DNA of 64,000 bases from Phycisphaerae bacterium RAS1 (GCA_007859745.1 SMLU01000001.1:1860001-1924000), one strand, 5' to 3'; positions 34,623-44,558 are shown, counted from the first letter of the stretch. Translations and numbers: made by a program. The notes: generated from the letters alone by a model not told the origin.

Positions 34623-35555
34623 ATGGCGGCCGCGGCGACGACACCCTGGCGAATCACGTTTGACCGCGCCGCGCAAATCAAGGCCGCGTTGGTGGGGGTG
34701 GCGTTCGTCGGCACGTTCTGGACGCAGCTCAACTTTTTGCCCGACCCGCACTACGGCGCCCTGGTCTACGCCTGGTTGCACGAGGCGGATTGGTCGCACG
34801 GCCCGATCATCCCGGTCTTCAGCGCGTACCTCGCCTATCTCTCGTGGGACAAGATCCGCCGCTGCCGCATCGAGCACACCTGGGTCGGCCTGGTGCTGAT
34901 GCTCGTGTCGCTGACGGTATACCTGTATTCGCTCTTCCCCGCCGGCCTGCGTTTCACCGCGCTGCAGCAATTGGCGATGATGGTCTGCCTGCTGGGCGTG
35001 ATCATCTATCTCTGCGGACTGCCGGTGATGCGCTACGCCTGGCTGCCCTGGCTCTACCTGTTCTTCGCCATCCCGCTGCCCAAAGAGATCTACGTGCGGC
35101 TCACCGATCCGCTGCGGCGGATGGCGGCGGTGGTGGCGACCTGGGTGCTCAGTCTGGATTCGGAGCTGCAGATCGCGCGGATCGGATCCATGCTCGAGTT
35201 TACCTATCGCGGCAAGCCGGGCACGATCGGCGTGGCCGATGCGTGCAGCGGGATGCGCAGCACGATCACGCTCTGCGCCCTGGGCGCCGCGGTTACGTTC
35301 ATGACCGAACGTCCCTGGTGGCAGCGGGCGGTGATGCTTCTGTCGTGCGTGCCGATTGCGACGTTCTGCAATTTCATCCGCGTCAGCACGACCTGCTGGC
35401 TGCATATTTACGTCGATCCGAAGTACGCCACGGGCACCTACCACATGACGCTCGGGCTGGTCGTGCTGGCGATCGCGACCGTGATTTTCATGGGTCTGGG
35501 CTGGGTGCTGGATAACCTCTTTATCGAGGCGTCTGAGTCCGAGCGGGCCGCCTGA
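34623..35555 (+). CDS. Exosortase (EpsH/Xrt family)
   Basis: This 310-residue membrane protein has about eight transmembrane segments. Exosortases are cysteine transpeptidase-like enzymes that process and sort proteins with C-terminal signals such as PEP-CTERM. The three diagnostic catalytic residues are visible: Cys208 in VADACSGMRS, Arg253 in CNFIRVSTT and His274 in TYHMTLGL. DWSHGPIIP and LFFAIPLP are typical family segments. The next gene encodes the usual EpsI-like partner. No PEP-CTERM-like substrate was recognised in this window, so its clients lie elsewhere or use another tag. Confidence 0.92.
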   Translation: MAAAATTPWRITFDRAAQIKAALVGVAFVGTFWTQLNFLPDPHYGALVYAWLHEADWSHGPIIPVFSAYLAYLSWDKIRRCRIEHTWVGLVLMLVSLTVYLYSLFPAGLRFTALQQLAMMVCLLGVIIYLCGLPVMRYAWLPWLYLFFAIPLPKEIYVRLTDPLRRMAAVVATWVLSLDSELQIARIGSMLEFTYRGKPGTIGVADACSGMRSTITLCALGAAVTFMTERPWWQRAVMLLSCVPIATFCNFIRVSTTCWLHIYVDPKYATGTYHMTLGLVVLAIATVIFMGLGWVLDNLFIEASESERAA

Positions 35556-35610
35556 CAGCGGCGAGTGAGCGGGCGCGTCGGCGCACGCGGCACAGGAGCA
35601 GGATCAGGGA

Positions 35611-36498
35611 ATGGAAAGTCCAACGGCGACACCGCGAAGCCCCGCCTCCTCCGCCACGATGGAGGCCGAGGCGGCCGCCGCGCGGCGCACGAGCGTCGCA
35701 CAGCGCCCGTTCAGCCTGCGCTATGCGATCTGCCTGGGCTTGCTGGCGACGTCGGCGGTGGGAATGCAATCCCTGGCACGCTTTCTCGGCTATCACCTGC
35801 AGAAGAAGGCGGTCCTCCTGAAGCGACCGCTGGCGACCGCGGACTTTGCCAAGCTCGCGCCGGAGTACGTGCTGCATCCGAACATGCCCGAGCCGACGCC
35901 CGAGGACGTCGTCGAATCGCTGGGAACGCGCGAATACCTGCAATGGCGGCTGGTCGACACCGGCAAATCCGTGAGCGATCCGACCGCGGTGGCGCACGTG
36001 TTCATTACGTACTACACCGGGAAGCCCGATCTCGTGCCGCACGTGCCGGACGAGTGCTATTTCGCGGCCGGATACGATCGCAAGGGTTCGCCGCACACCA
36101 CGCACGCGACGGTTCGCGGCGTGGGCGCCGCGGGCGACCGCGTGCCGGTGCGCGTGGTCGAGTTCATCAAGCCGCGCCAGGCCGATTCGCTGCTCGACGA
36201 CAAACAGAGCGCCGGCGTCGCCGTGCTGTATTTTTTTCACACGAACGGCGAATACTGCACGACGCGCAACGAGGTGCGGCTGAGGCAGGCAAACCCGCTC
36301 CAGAAGTATGCCTACTACGCTAAGTTCGAGGTTCGTTTCACCAGCTACCGCTTCGACAAGGCCGCTGACGTTCAGCAGTCGCTCGCCGCCTTGCCGCCGC
36401 TGCTTGAAAAGCTGGTGCCGGTGATCTTGCAGGACCATTTTTCGTGGGATGAGTTGAACGGCAAGGCGCCCAAGGCGCACGAGAGCGGCGCGAATTAG
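35611..36498 (+). CDS. EpsI-like exosortase-associated protein (DUF3485 type)
   Basis: This 295-residue protein has one N-terminal transmembrane segment (YAICLGLLATSAVGMQSLA, after about 37 cytoplasmic residues) and a large exported domain. The domain holds the EpsI/DUF3485 hallmark HVPDECYFAAGY (His-x-Pro-x-x-Cys), then VAVLYFFHTNGEYCTTRNEV. EpsI proteins, often fused to or beside exosortases, are needed for EPS production but have no defined reaction. ATG 35611 follows an AGGATCAGGGA stretch. It lies between the exosortase and the giant TPR gene and is probably co-transcribed with both. Confidence 0.75.
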   Translation: MESPTATPRSPASSATMEAEAAAARRTSVAQRPFSLRYAICLGLLATSAVGMQSLARFLGYHLQKKAVLLKRPLATADFAKLAPEYVLHPNMPEPTPEDVVESLGTREYLQWRLVDTGKSVSDPTAVAHVFITYYTGKPDLVPHVPDECYFAAGYDRKGSPHTTHATVRGVGAAGDRVPVRVVEFIKPRQADSLLDDKQSAGVAVLYFFHTNGEYCTTRNEVRLRQANPLQKYAYYAKFEVRFTSYRFDKAADVQQSLAALPPLLEKLVPVILQDHFSWDELNGKAPKAHESGAN

Positions 36499-36531
36499 CA
36501 TTGCCGCGACGTTTGTGAGGAAGGACGTACC

Positions 36532-39500
36532 ATGGCCCGACAGCGCGTCGTCAATAAGAACCTTGTCGCACTCCTGACCATTCTGGGGATCGTGTTTTCC
36601 GTCGGCGCGGTCGGTCTGGTCACCAAGGCCCTGGGCCAGCAGGACCCGGAGAAGTGGGCCGTCACCGCCCGCGAAAAGGAAAAGGCCGGCGACCTGGAGC
36701 AGGCCATCCTGCTTTTCCGCAAAGCCTACGAAGTCAGCCACGACCCCAGCGGCGGCGGAAAGAAAGACCCCAAGTACCTGGTCGAGGCGGCCCACTGCGC
36801 TCACCAGTTCGGCGAGGTCATGCAGGCGCTGCAGCTCCTGCGGCGCGTCAACGCCGAGCGCCCCGACAATCGCGAGGCGATTGAGTCCATTCTCGAACAC
36901 CTTTGGCAATTCAAGCGGTACAACGTCGGCGGAATCGAAAAGGACCTGCGTGATTTCGGCGACAAGCTGCTCAAGATCGATGAAAAGAGCCTCATCGGCC
37001 TCCTGTCGCGGGCCGCGGGCGGACTCGCCATGCGGGACGACCCGGATGCGCTGAAGACCGCCGACGAAGATTTGAAGCGCGCCATGGAGCGGGAGCCCAA
37101 CAATCCGCGCGCCGCGATTCTGCGCATTGAGCGCGTTTCAGCGGGCTACGGCGTAAAGCTGCGCGACCTCGCGGCCCAGCGCGCGGGCGAGGCCCAGGCG
37201 CGCGACGCCCGCAACGAGTATCTCCGGCAGGTGGAGGACGTGCTGAAGCCCGCCGTCGCCGCCAACCCCGGCGACCCGGCCATCGTCGATCTCTATTGCA
37301 GCGTGCTGACCGAGCAGAAGCGCCGCGACGAATGGGAAGCGGTTCTGCAAAAAGCGCTGGCCGCCAAACCCGACGAGTCCGACCTCCACCTTGCGACGGC
37401 CCGCGTCCTCCTTGAGGACGCCGTGGCAACCTACAAGACCGCGGAAAAACCGAAACTCGCCGCCCAGCTCGATCGGGTGATCGCCGAGGCCGCGCGGGCG
37501 GTCGAGCTGGAGCCGGCCAATTTCGACGCCCACGCCTATCGCGCCCGGGCCATGCTGATGCGCCCCGGCGTCGCCGGCGAAGACAGCGCCGCCGATCCCA
37601 AGAACTGGGAAGCGGCGCTCTCGCTCTTCGAAACCGCTACGAAATCGCACGCCGCCCGCAGCGCCCGCCGCCGCATCGCCGAGCTGCGCGGCGAGCCGCT
37701 GCTGATGTACGTGTCGGCCTTCCGCATGAGCCTGGCCTATCCCATTCAGGCCGGCGTCGCGGACGCCCAGCAGCCGCGCGTCCTCTGGGCCCGCAAATTC
37801 CTGGAGTCGTGCGAGGCGCGCTACCCGGAGGTGCCGCACACCAGCTTCATGCGCGGCGAGTTTCACATCGCCGAGCAGAACGTGCCGTCGGCGATTCGCG
37901 CGTTTGAGAAAGCGAATCGAGATGAGGCGGCCCAGCGTGAGCTGGCGGCCGTGTTCCTGAACGTATGGGGCGCCACCCCCGCGGAGCGGCTGGCCGTTCT
38001 GTATCGCGACCACCGCCAGCCGGGGCAGGCATTGCAGTTCACCGAGGCGGCCCTGCAGACCTATACCACGCGCCTGCGGCGCGATCCGCCGGCATACCTG
38101 GTGGTCAACCGGGCCGAGCTGCTGAACCAGCTCGACCGTGCGCAGGACGCGCTCGACTACATCACGCAGATGCGCGCCGTGTATCCGGATGAGACCCGCC
38201 TGGCGGCCGCCATGGCCGAGTCCTACCGGCAACTGAAACGCCCCGAAGATGCGCGGCGCGTGCTGGGTGGATCGGAGGCCGGCGGCGTCGCGGGGCTGGC
38301 CGAGGCGCGCATCCTGGCGCTGGAGGGCGACTTTCCGGCCGCGGAGAAGGTGCTCCGCAGCGTGCTCGAAAAGGAGCCGCAAAACCGCATGGCGCTCGAA
38401 GCGCTGGTGCGCGTCTTGATCCAGCAGGAGAAGCGGGCCGACGCCGGCGAGGTCATCCGCGGCATCATCGCCAAGGAGACCGATCCCGAGCAGATCCGCA
38501 TGCTCAAGTCGTTCGAGGTGGCCGCCACCGAACAGGACGCGGCGAAGCGCGATCAGCAGATTCTCGCCCTCATTCAGCAGCAGAAGGACCCGTTGCAGCG
38601 CGAAAAAGAGCTTTACAACTTCGAAGTGGGCCGAGGCGACATGGACGCCGCCCGCCAGCATCTCGACGCGGCGGAGAAGCTGGCGCCCGACGACCCGGTG
38701 GTCCAGGAGTTCCAGTACAACCTGGCGATCCGCCGCAAGGACTACGACACGGCCGGTCGATACGTGGCGAAGCTCTCGCAACTGAACTACGACCAGGCCG
38801 GCGGCGCCACCTACCGCGGTGAAATGGCCATCGCCCGCCAGGACGGCGCGGCGGCGCTGCGCGAGTTCCAGGAGGCCGAGCGGCGGCTGCCGGCGTCGGT
38901 GCAGATCAAGACCAAGATGGCCCGCGCCCTGGTGATGCTCAATCGCTACCCTGAGGCGCTGGAGTACCTGAAGCAGGGCGAGGCGCTCAATCCGCGCAAC
39001 TTCGCCGTGCAGAAACTGCTCTTCATCCTGGAGCGCGAGGAAGGCGACAACGACGAGGCCATCCGCCACCTCGAAGCCGCGCTGCGGATCAACGCAAACG
39101 ACCCCGACCTGGTGAAGGAGAAGGAGTTCGCCGACGAAGAGAAGGAGCCCGCCGCCGGCATCGCGCGGCGCGAGGCGCTGCGCAAGGAGAAACCTGACGA
39201 CGTGGACAACCTGGTGCGCATCGGCGAACTGGCGGGCAAGCTGGCCCGCAGCGAGGGCGCCGTCGCCAACACCGCCGCAGCCGACGCCGCCCGCCAGAAG
39301 GCTGACGAGGCGTTCCAGGCCGCGTCCGCGATCAATCCCACGCACGGCAAACTCGGCCGCTCCGCGGCCCGCTTCTACGGCCCGATGAAGATGCGCGAGC
39401 CGGGTGAGAAGGTGCTCACCGCGTTCCGCGAGAAGGCCGCGGGAGGCGAGCGCGTCACGGCCGAGTTCCTGCTCGGCATGTTCTTCGAGGAACTCGGCGA

Positions 39501-41298
39501 CGTGGCGAAAGCCGAGAGTCACTTCAAGGAGGCGGCCCGCATCGCGCCCGAGGCGCTGGAAGACGCCGACCAGAAGCGCAAGGCGAAGCTGCGCGGCCTG
39601 TTCGAGCTGGTCAACTTCTACACCCGCACGGGCCAGATCGCGCGCATGGTCGAAGCGTCGCGGGCCGTGCTTGACAATCTCGATTCCGAGAGCAAGGACG
39701 ACCGCCCGCTGGTGCAGGAAGCCCGGGTTGGCATCATCAACGGCCTGCTCGAATCGCGTCAGCTCGGCGACGCCGAAAAGGAAATCGACGCGTACCTCAA
39801 GCTCTTCCCGGACGAGCCGCGCGGGCTGGTCGCCCGGGCGCGCATGCAGGAGCGCCGCGGCGACCCGCGCGCGGCCTTCGACACCCTCGGCAAGGTGATC
39901 GTCATCCAGCCCGACAATCTCTGGGCCCGCTACTCGCGCGGCGGCCTGGCCATGCAGCTTTTCCGCTATGCCGAAGCGCGCGACGACCTGCTGAAGGCCA
40001 AGGAGCTGGCCGACCGCGCGGACGAAACCTCGACCCAGTTCCGCTTTCAGCGCCCGGTGCGGCTGCGCCTGGCGGCGCTCTACGCGGTCCAGCAGCGCTA
40101 CGAGCTGTCCGAAACGGAGCTGCGCGAGATCATCCCGCTGCTGCAAGGCGTGCCCGGGGCCGAGATGGACCTCCAGGACGTCGCCAGCCGGCTGATGAAG
40201 CTCTACGGCTCCATGCAGCGGCCGGAAAAGGCGGAGCAACTGGTGACGGAGTTTGCGGCCCGTTTCCCCAACGAGCCGTACTGGCCCTACCAACTCGGCC
40301 TCATGATGCTCGGGAAGAGCCAGCCGCTTCTGGCCATCGCGCACTTCGACAAGTCCGTCGCGCTTTCGCGCGGCAAGAACGCGCAGGCGTTTACGATCGC
40401 CCTGGGCGAAAAGATCCGGGCGCTGATCTCCGCCAAGCGGCCGTCCGACGCGGTGAAGGACTATGAGCAGGAAACCGCGCCGATCAAGGAAATGATTCCG
40501 GTCACGCTCAAGGCCCGCGCTTCCGCGGCCTACGCCGCCGCCGGCGACGCCGCCGCCTCGGCCAAGCTCTACGAGGAGGCGCTGACGCAGTCCGCAGGCC
40601 AGAGTCTCGACGTGCTGCGCCTGGTCGTCCGTGAGATGGGGTTCTTTGCCCCGCCCACCGAGGTTGAAGCGCAGATGCGCGCGCTCGCGGCGAAGCTGGG
40701 GGAAGATGCCGCGTCGCAACGGCTGCAGATCATGCTCTGCTGGCAGCTATTGGGGAACAACCGCGCCGAAGACGCCGGCAAGGTGATTGACGCAGTGCTG
40801 GAGCGCAAGGACCTGAAACAGGAAGACAAGCTGGGCGCGCTGATGGCCCGGGCCGCCTGTTTCGAGGCCCGGCAGCAGTGGGAGCCGGCCGAGAACGTCT
40901 ATCGCGAGGTGCTGCGTGAGCGGTCCGACGACCTCGGGGCGCTCAACAACCTGGCGTACCTCCTGCTGGAGCACTCGACGCAGTTCAAGGAAGCGCTCAA
41001 GTGCGCCGAGCGCGCCCGCGAGATTCTGGAGTTCTCGCCCTCGTCGGCCGTCCTGGATACGGTCGGCTGGGCCTATTTCAAGAACGGACAGATCGAACGG
41101 GCTGAAGCATCGCTGGGTGAAGCGCTGGCGGCCGATCCTGAGGATCTGGCGGCGCTCTACCACCTGGGCGTGCTCCTGAGCGAGACGAAGCGGAGCAACG
41201 AGGCGCGCGTCATGCTCGAGCGCCTGAAGGACCAGGCCGAGCGGCAGCGAAATCAGGAATACATGACCAAGGCGGACGAAGCGCTCAAGAAGCTCTGA
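36532..41298 (+). CDS. Giant TPR-repeat protein of the EPS/exosortase operon
   Basis: This 1588-residue protein has one N-terminal transmembrane anchor (LVALLTILGIVFSVGAVGLV, about 11-30). Beyond it the sequence is almost wholly alpha-helical tetratricopeptide repeats. Examples are WAVTAREKEKAGDLEQAILL, ALVMLNRYPEALEYLKQGEA, LEREEGDNDEAIRHLEAALR and, near the end, LDTVGWAYFKNGQIERAEAS. TPR proteins of the PrsT/PelB type scaffold polysaccharide synthesis and export complexes in the periplasm. The length is well above common TPR scaffolds. ATG 36532 follows GAGGAAGGACG. The long minus-strand frames opposite it are GC-bias shadows. Confidence 0.85.
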   Translation: MARQRVVNKNLVALLTILGIVFSVGAVGLVTKALGQQDPEKWAVTAREKEKAGDLEQAILLFRKAYEVSHDPSGGGKKDPKYLVEAAHCAHQFGEVMQALQLLRRVNAERPDNREAIESILEHLWQFKRYNVGGIEKDLRDFGDKLLKIDEKSLIGLLSRAAGGLAMRDDPDALKTADEDLKRAMEREPNNPRAAILRIERVSAGYGVKLRDLAAQRAGEAQARDARNEYLRQVEDVLKPAVAANPGDPAIVDLYCSVLTEQKRRDEWEAVLQKALAAKPDESDLHLATARVLLEDAVATYKTAEKPKLAAQLDRVIAEAARAVELEPANFDAHAYRARAMLMRPGVAGEDSAADPKNWEAALSLFETATKSHAARSARRRIAELRGEPLLMYVSAFRMSLAYPIQAGVADAQQPRVLWARKFLESCEARYPEVPHTSFMRGEFHIAEQNVPSAIRAFEKANRDEAAQRELAAVFLNVWGATPAERLAVLYRDHRQPGQALQFTEAALQTYTTRLRRDPPAYLVVNRAELLNQLDRAQDALDYITQMRAVYPDETRLAAAMAESYRQLKRPEDARRVLGGSEAGGVAGLAEARILALEGDFPAAEKVLRSVLEKEPQNRMALEALVRVLIQQEKRADAGEVIRGIIAKETDPEQIRMLKSFEVAATEQDAAKRDQQILALIQQQKDPLQREKELYNFEVGRGDMDAARQHLDAAEKLAPDDPVVQEFQYNLAIRRKDYDTAGRYVAKLSQLNYDQAGGATYRGEMAIARQDGAAALREFQEAERRLPASVQIKTKMARALVMLNRYPEALEYLKQGEALNPRNFAVQKLLFILEREEGDNDEAIRHLEAALRINANDPDLVKEKEFADEEKEPAAGIARREALRKEKPDDVDNLVRIGELAGKLARSEGAVANTAAADAARQKADEAFQAASAINPTHGKLGRSAARFYGPMKMREPGEKVLTAFREKAAGGERVTAEFLLGMFFEELGDVAKAESHFKEAARIAPEALEDADQKRKAKLRGLFELVNFYTRTGQIARMVEASRAVLDNLDSESKDDRPLVQEARVGIINGLLESRQLGDAEKEIDAYLKLFPDEPRGLVARARMQERRGDPRAAFDTLGKVIVIQPDNLWARYSRGGLAMQLFRYAEARDDLLKAKELADRADETSTQFRFQRPVRLRLAALYAVQQRYELSETELREIIPLLQGVPGAEMDLQDVASRLMKLYGSMQRPEKAEQLVTEFAARFPNEPYWPYQLGLMMLGKSQPLLAIAHFDKSVALSRGKNAQAFTIALGEKIRALISAKRPSDAVKDYEQETAPIKEMIPVTLKARASAAYAAAGDAAASAKLYEEALTQSAGQSLDVLRLVVREMGFFAPPTEVEAQMRALAAKLGEDAASQRLQIMLCWQLLGNNRAEDAGKVIDAVLERKDLKQEDKLGALMARAACFEARQQWEPAENVYREVLRERSDDLGALNNLAYLLLEHSTQFKEALKCAERAREILEFSPSSAVLDTVGWAYFKNGQIERAEASLGEALAADPEDLAALYHLGVLLSETKRSNEARVMLERLKDQAERQRNQEYMTKADEALKKL

Positions 41299-41367
41299 TG
41301 CCTGAGGCGGGTCGGTCGGGAGCCGGCGCGTGCCGCGCCGCTCCGGCCGGTCCAAGCGAGGTGTGCG

Positions 41368-43674
41368 ATGAGTACGGTTGGAGATGTCCGCGACATGGTG
41401 CGAATGGGTTCGCTCCCGTCGCCGCAGCCCGTCGGGTTCGAAACCGCGGCGGCGGCGGAGGCCGGGCCGTCCATCACCGCCGGCGACCTGTGGCGGATCG
41501 TCAAGCAGCGCAAAATGCTGGTGTTCATCACCGGGGCCGTGCTCTACACGCTGGTGGTCGGGGCGACCTTCATCACGTGGCGCTGGTACCCGGCTTATCC
41601 CAGCGAAGCCACGCTGGAGCTCAAGCCGCCGCAGCAGGATCCGATGTCGCCGGTTGAGAACACGGTTCCGCCTGAAGTCATGAAGCTGCAGCTCGAGACG
41701 GAAGCCCGCAAGATCAAGCAGTTGGACGTGCTGACCGACGTGCTGAAATTGGACGAAGTCAAGCAAACCAATTTCTACCAGTGGTATGACAGTTTTGAGG
41801 AAGCCCTCTACGAGCTGCGCGACGAACTGGTCGTCACCGCCATTCCGGATACGCAACTGATCCGCGTCCGCCTCGACTGCCGCGAAAAGAAAGAAGCCAA
41901 GCTGGTCGTCGACCGCGTGGTCGACGCATACATGAAGCGCTACCAGAGCTCGGCCCAGGACAACTACCGCAAATCCCTGCAGGAAATCGAGAACACGCGC
42001 AACAAGCTGCTCAGCGACCTGCGCAACCGCACGGCGGAAATTGAGAAATTCCGCAATACTTCGAACGTGCCGGCCATGGACGCCGAGCGCGACGTCACCG
42101 CCGCCCGCGTGGCCGAAATGTACTCGTCGCTGACCGCCATGCAGGCCACCCAGGCCACGCTTGAGGCCCGGCTGGAGACGCTCGAATTCAACCGCGGACG
42201 CGATGAGCCGCTCTCGGCCGAGCTGCGCGTGCTGGTCGAATCCGACCCGGTGCTGCGCTTCTGGCGCCAGCAGGTCGAGACGCTCGACGTCGAGATCGAG
42301 GCCCAGGTCCAGAAGCTCGGCCCCAATCACCGCGACATTCAGATTCTGAAGCGCCGCCGTGACGGCTACGCCCAGAAGGAAACCGCGCGGCGCGAGGAGC
42401 TGCTCGACGACCTGAAAGCCCGGCAGCTCGACGACGTCCGCACGCAACTGGCCGAGATACGCGGCATGGTCAACCAGGTCAATAACGAGCTCGGAGCGGT
42501 CGAAACGCGCCAGAACGACCTCGAGAAGTCGATCTTCACCTACCGCCAGCTCAACCAGGAAAAGGAACGCATCGAGAAAACGCTGGAAGAGGTGAACGAG
42601 GAAGCCGTCAAGGCGCAGCATGCCTCGGACGTCTCGGCCGGCAAGGAGCGCGGCCGCTTGCGCGTCGTCCAGAGCGCCGCCGAGGCCTTCGACCCCAGCC
42701 GCCCGAATTTCCCGCTCTATCTCGGCGGCGGCTTCGTGCTCTCCGTGCTCGGCGCCCTCGGCCTGGCCCTGCTGCGCGAATTCACCGACAAGGCGATCCG
42801 CACGCCGCTCGACGTCGCCCGTTACGGCCAGCTTTCCGTGCTCGGCTCGATCCCGCTGCTGGATGATGAAGAAGCCGACATCGAGGAAATCGAAAGCGCC
42901 ACCCGCAAAGCGCCGCAATCGCTCGTCTCCGAGGCCTTCCGCCAGGTGCGCGCCCACCTGCTCTTCAGCGGTCCGATCGAGTCCCAGCGCACCTTGCTGG
43001 TCACCAGTCCCGGCGCAGGCGACGGCAAGTCATCCGTGGCGATCAACCTCGCCGTCACACTTGCTCAGAGCAATCAGCGCGTCCTGCTGATCGACTGCAA
43101 TTTCCGCCGTCCCGCGATCCGCTCCGCCTTCCCCGGCACGCGGCCCGACGGAATGAGCAACGTCCTGATCGGCCAGGCCCGGCTGGAAGACCTGATCACC
43201 CGCACCGACCTGCCGAACCTCGACGTGCTCACGAGCGGCCCGCTGCCGCCCACGCCCGCCGAACTGCTCGGCTCAAAGTACATGCGGCAGCTCATCGAGG
43301 CCGCCTCGAAAATCTACGACCGCGTCATTTTCGACGGCCCGCCCGTGCTGCTCATCAGCGATGCACTGGTGGTGGCCACGCAGGTGGACGGCGTGATCAT
43401 CGTGGCCCGCGCCGTGTCCAACTCGAAGGGCCTGCTGAAGCGCGCCCGCGACCAGATGGACCGCATCGGCGCCCGCGTCATCGGCGCCGTGCTCAACGGC
43501 GTCCAGGCGCGCGCCGGCGGGTACTTCCGTCAGCAGTACCGCGACTTCTACGACTACACCGCGGACGAAACGGTCCCGCGCGACGTGCTCGCTGCGCCGG
43601 CCGAGCCCGAAGTGGTCGTCGAGGACCCCCTTCCGACCGAAGAACCGCCGCCGCCGCGCGACCAGAATGTGTAA
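41368..43674 (+). CDS. Wzc-like polysaccharide co-polymerase and bacterial tyrosine kinase
   Basis: This 768-residue fusion starts with a Wzz chain-length domain. A first transmembrane segment lies near 50-71 (LVFITGAVLYTLVVGATFIT). A long periplasmic coiled coil covers about 100-410, and a second transmembrane segment (LYLGGGFVLSVLGALGLALL) lies near 450-470. The cytoplasmic BY-kinase domain has Walker A SPGAGDGKSS (about 548-557), Walker A' VLLIDCNFRRP and Walker B VIFDGPPVLLI. A Tyr-rich C-terminus (YFRQQYRDFYDY) is the likely autophosphorylation cluster. It controls chain length and export with the Wza-like protein. GAGGTGTGCG precedes ATG 41368. It closes the operon. Confidence 0.9.
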   Translation: MSTVGDVRDMVRMGSLPSPQPVGFETAAAAEAGPSITAGDLWRIVKQRKMLVFITGAVLYTLVVGATFITWRWYPAYPSEATLELKPPQQDPMSPVENTVPPEVMKLQLETEARKIKQLDVLTDVLKLDEVKQTNFYQWYDSFEEALYELRDELVVTAIPDTQLIRVRLDCREKKEAKLVVDRVVDAYMKRYQSSAQDNYRKSLQEIENTRNKLLSDLRNRTAEIEKFRNTSNVPAMDAERDVTAARVAEMYSSLTAMQATQATLEARLETLEFNRGRDEPLSAELRVLVESDPVLRFWRQQVETLDVEIEAQVQKLGPNHRDIQILKRRRDGYAQKETARREELLDDLKARQLDDVRTQLAEIRGMVNQVNNELGAVETRQNDLEKSIFTYRQLNQEKERIEKTLEEVNEEAVKAQHASDVSAGKERGRLRVVQSAAEAFDPSRPNFPLYLGGGFVLSVLGALGLALLREFTDKAIRTPLDVARYGQLSVLGSIPLLDDEEADIEEIESATRKAPQSLVSEAFRQVRAHLLFSGPIESQRTLLVTSPGAGDGKSSVAINLAVTLAQSNQRVLLIDCNFRRPAIRSAFPGTRPDGMSNVLIGQARLEDLITRTDLPNLDVLTSGPLPPTPAELLGSKYMRQLIEAASKIYDRVIFDGPPVLLISDALVVATQVDGVIIVARAVSNSKGLLKRARDQMDRIGARVIGAVLNGVQARAGGYFRQQYRDFYDYTADETVPRDVLAAPAEPEVVVEDPLPTEEPPPPRDQNV

Positions 43675-43678
43675 CGGA

Positions 43679-43765
43679 AATGGCGAATGTTGAATGGCGA
43701 ATTTCGAATGCCGCGCACAGGTCGCGCCTATGGCATTCGAAATTCGCCATTCGACATTCGCCATT
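43679..43765. repeat. 34-bp inverted repeat of the AATGGCGAATTTCGAATG family
   Basis: Arms 43679-43712 and 43732-43765 are complementary at 33 of 34 positions around a 19-base loop. A tail of repeated CCTCTGACC/CCTCTGAACC motifs runs from 43781 up to the TTG start of truA. It could also act as the terminator of the EPS operon. Confidence 0.8.
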
Positions 43766-43805
43766 CAGCATTCATCATTCACCTCTGACCCCTGACCTCT
43801 GAACC

Positions 43806-44558
43806 TTGACCTCTCCCCGCACCCTCCGCCTCACGCTCGCCTACGACGGCACGCCCTACCACGGTTGGCAGCGGCAGGTGGTCGAGCCGACCGTCCAGCA
43901 GACGGTCGAGGACGTCCTTCGCCGGCTGCTGCGCCATCCGCTGGAGGTCGTCGGCGCCAGTCGCACCGACGCCGGCGTCCACGCCCGCGGCCAGGTGGCG
44001 CACGTCCGCACCCGCAGCGATATCCCGCTCAGCAATATCCGCCGCGCCCTTTCCGACCGCCTGCCCGAGACGATCGCGCTCGTACACGCCGAGGAAGCGC
44101 CGCCCGAGTTCGACGCCATCAGCGACGCGCGCGGCAAGCTCTATCGCTACACGATCCACAATGCCGACGCGCCGCCGGCGATGCACCAGCAGTTCGGCCG
44201 CACCTGGCACGTATGGTACAGACTGGACGTCGATCGCTTGCGTGACGCGGCCACCCGGCTGATCGGCACGCACGATTTCGCCGGCTTCGCCAGCCAGGGC
44301 GCGGCGCGAAAAACCACCATCCGCACCATCCGCCGCGCCCAGGTCGCCTGCCGCTATCATTCCATTCAGATCGATTTTGAGGGCGACGGATTCCTCTACA
44401 ACCAGGTGCGCAACATGATCGGCACACTGATCGAGATCGGCCGCGGGCATTGGCCGGTGCAGCGCATCGACCAGATCATCGCCGCCTGCGACCGGCGGCT
44501 GGCCGGCCCCACTGCGCCGGCGTGCGGCCTGTGCCTGCAGTGGGTCAGGTATCGCTGA
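43806..44558 (+). CDS. truA: tRNA pseudouridine synthase A
   Basis: TruA converts uridines 38-40 in tRNA anticodon stems to pseudouridine. The 250-residue product is of normal size. The catalytic Asp lies in GASRTDAGVHARGQ; LAYDGTPYHGWQRQ near the N-terminus, YRYTIHN and FLYNQVRNMIGTL are standard family motifs. The only available start is TTG 43806, three bases after an in-frame TGA. It has no clear ribosome-binding site and lies at the edge of repeat sequence. The end overlaps the SDR gene by one base (TGATG). Confidence 0.9.
   Translation: MTSPRTLRLTLAYDGTPYHGWQRQVVEPTVQQTVEDVLRRLLRHPLEVVGASRTDAGVHARGQVAHVRTRSDIPLSNIRRALSDRLPETIALVHAEEAPPEFDAISDARGKLYRYTIHNADAPPAMHQQFGRTWHVWYRLDVDRLRDAATRLIGTHDFAGFASQGAARKTTIRTIRRAQVACRYHSIQIDFEGDGFLYNQVRNMIGTLIEIGRGHWPVQRIDQIIAACDRRLAGPTAPACGLCLQWVRYR

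Noticed and set aside
37138-40719. A 1193-codon open frame on the minus strand opposite the TPR gene
   Set aside because: It is the complement of a strongly supported TPR gene in GC-rich DNA. Its translation is low in recognisable motifs and rich in Arg/Leu/Val/Gln shadows, with no start signal.
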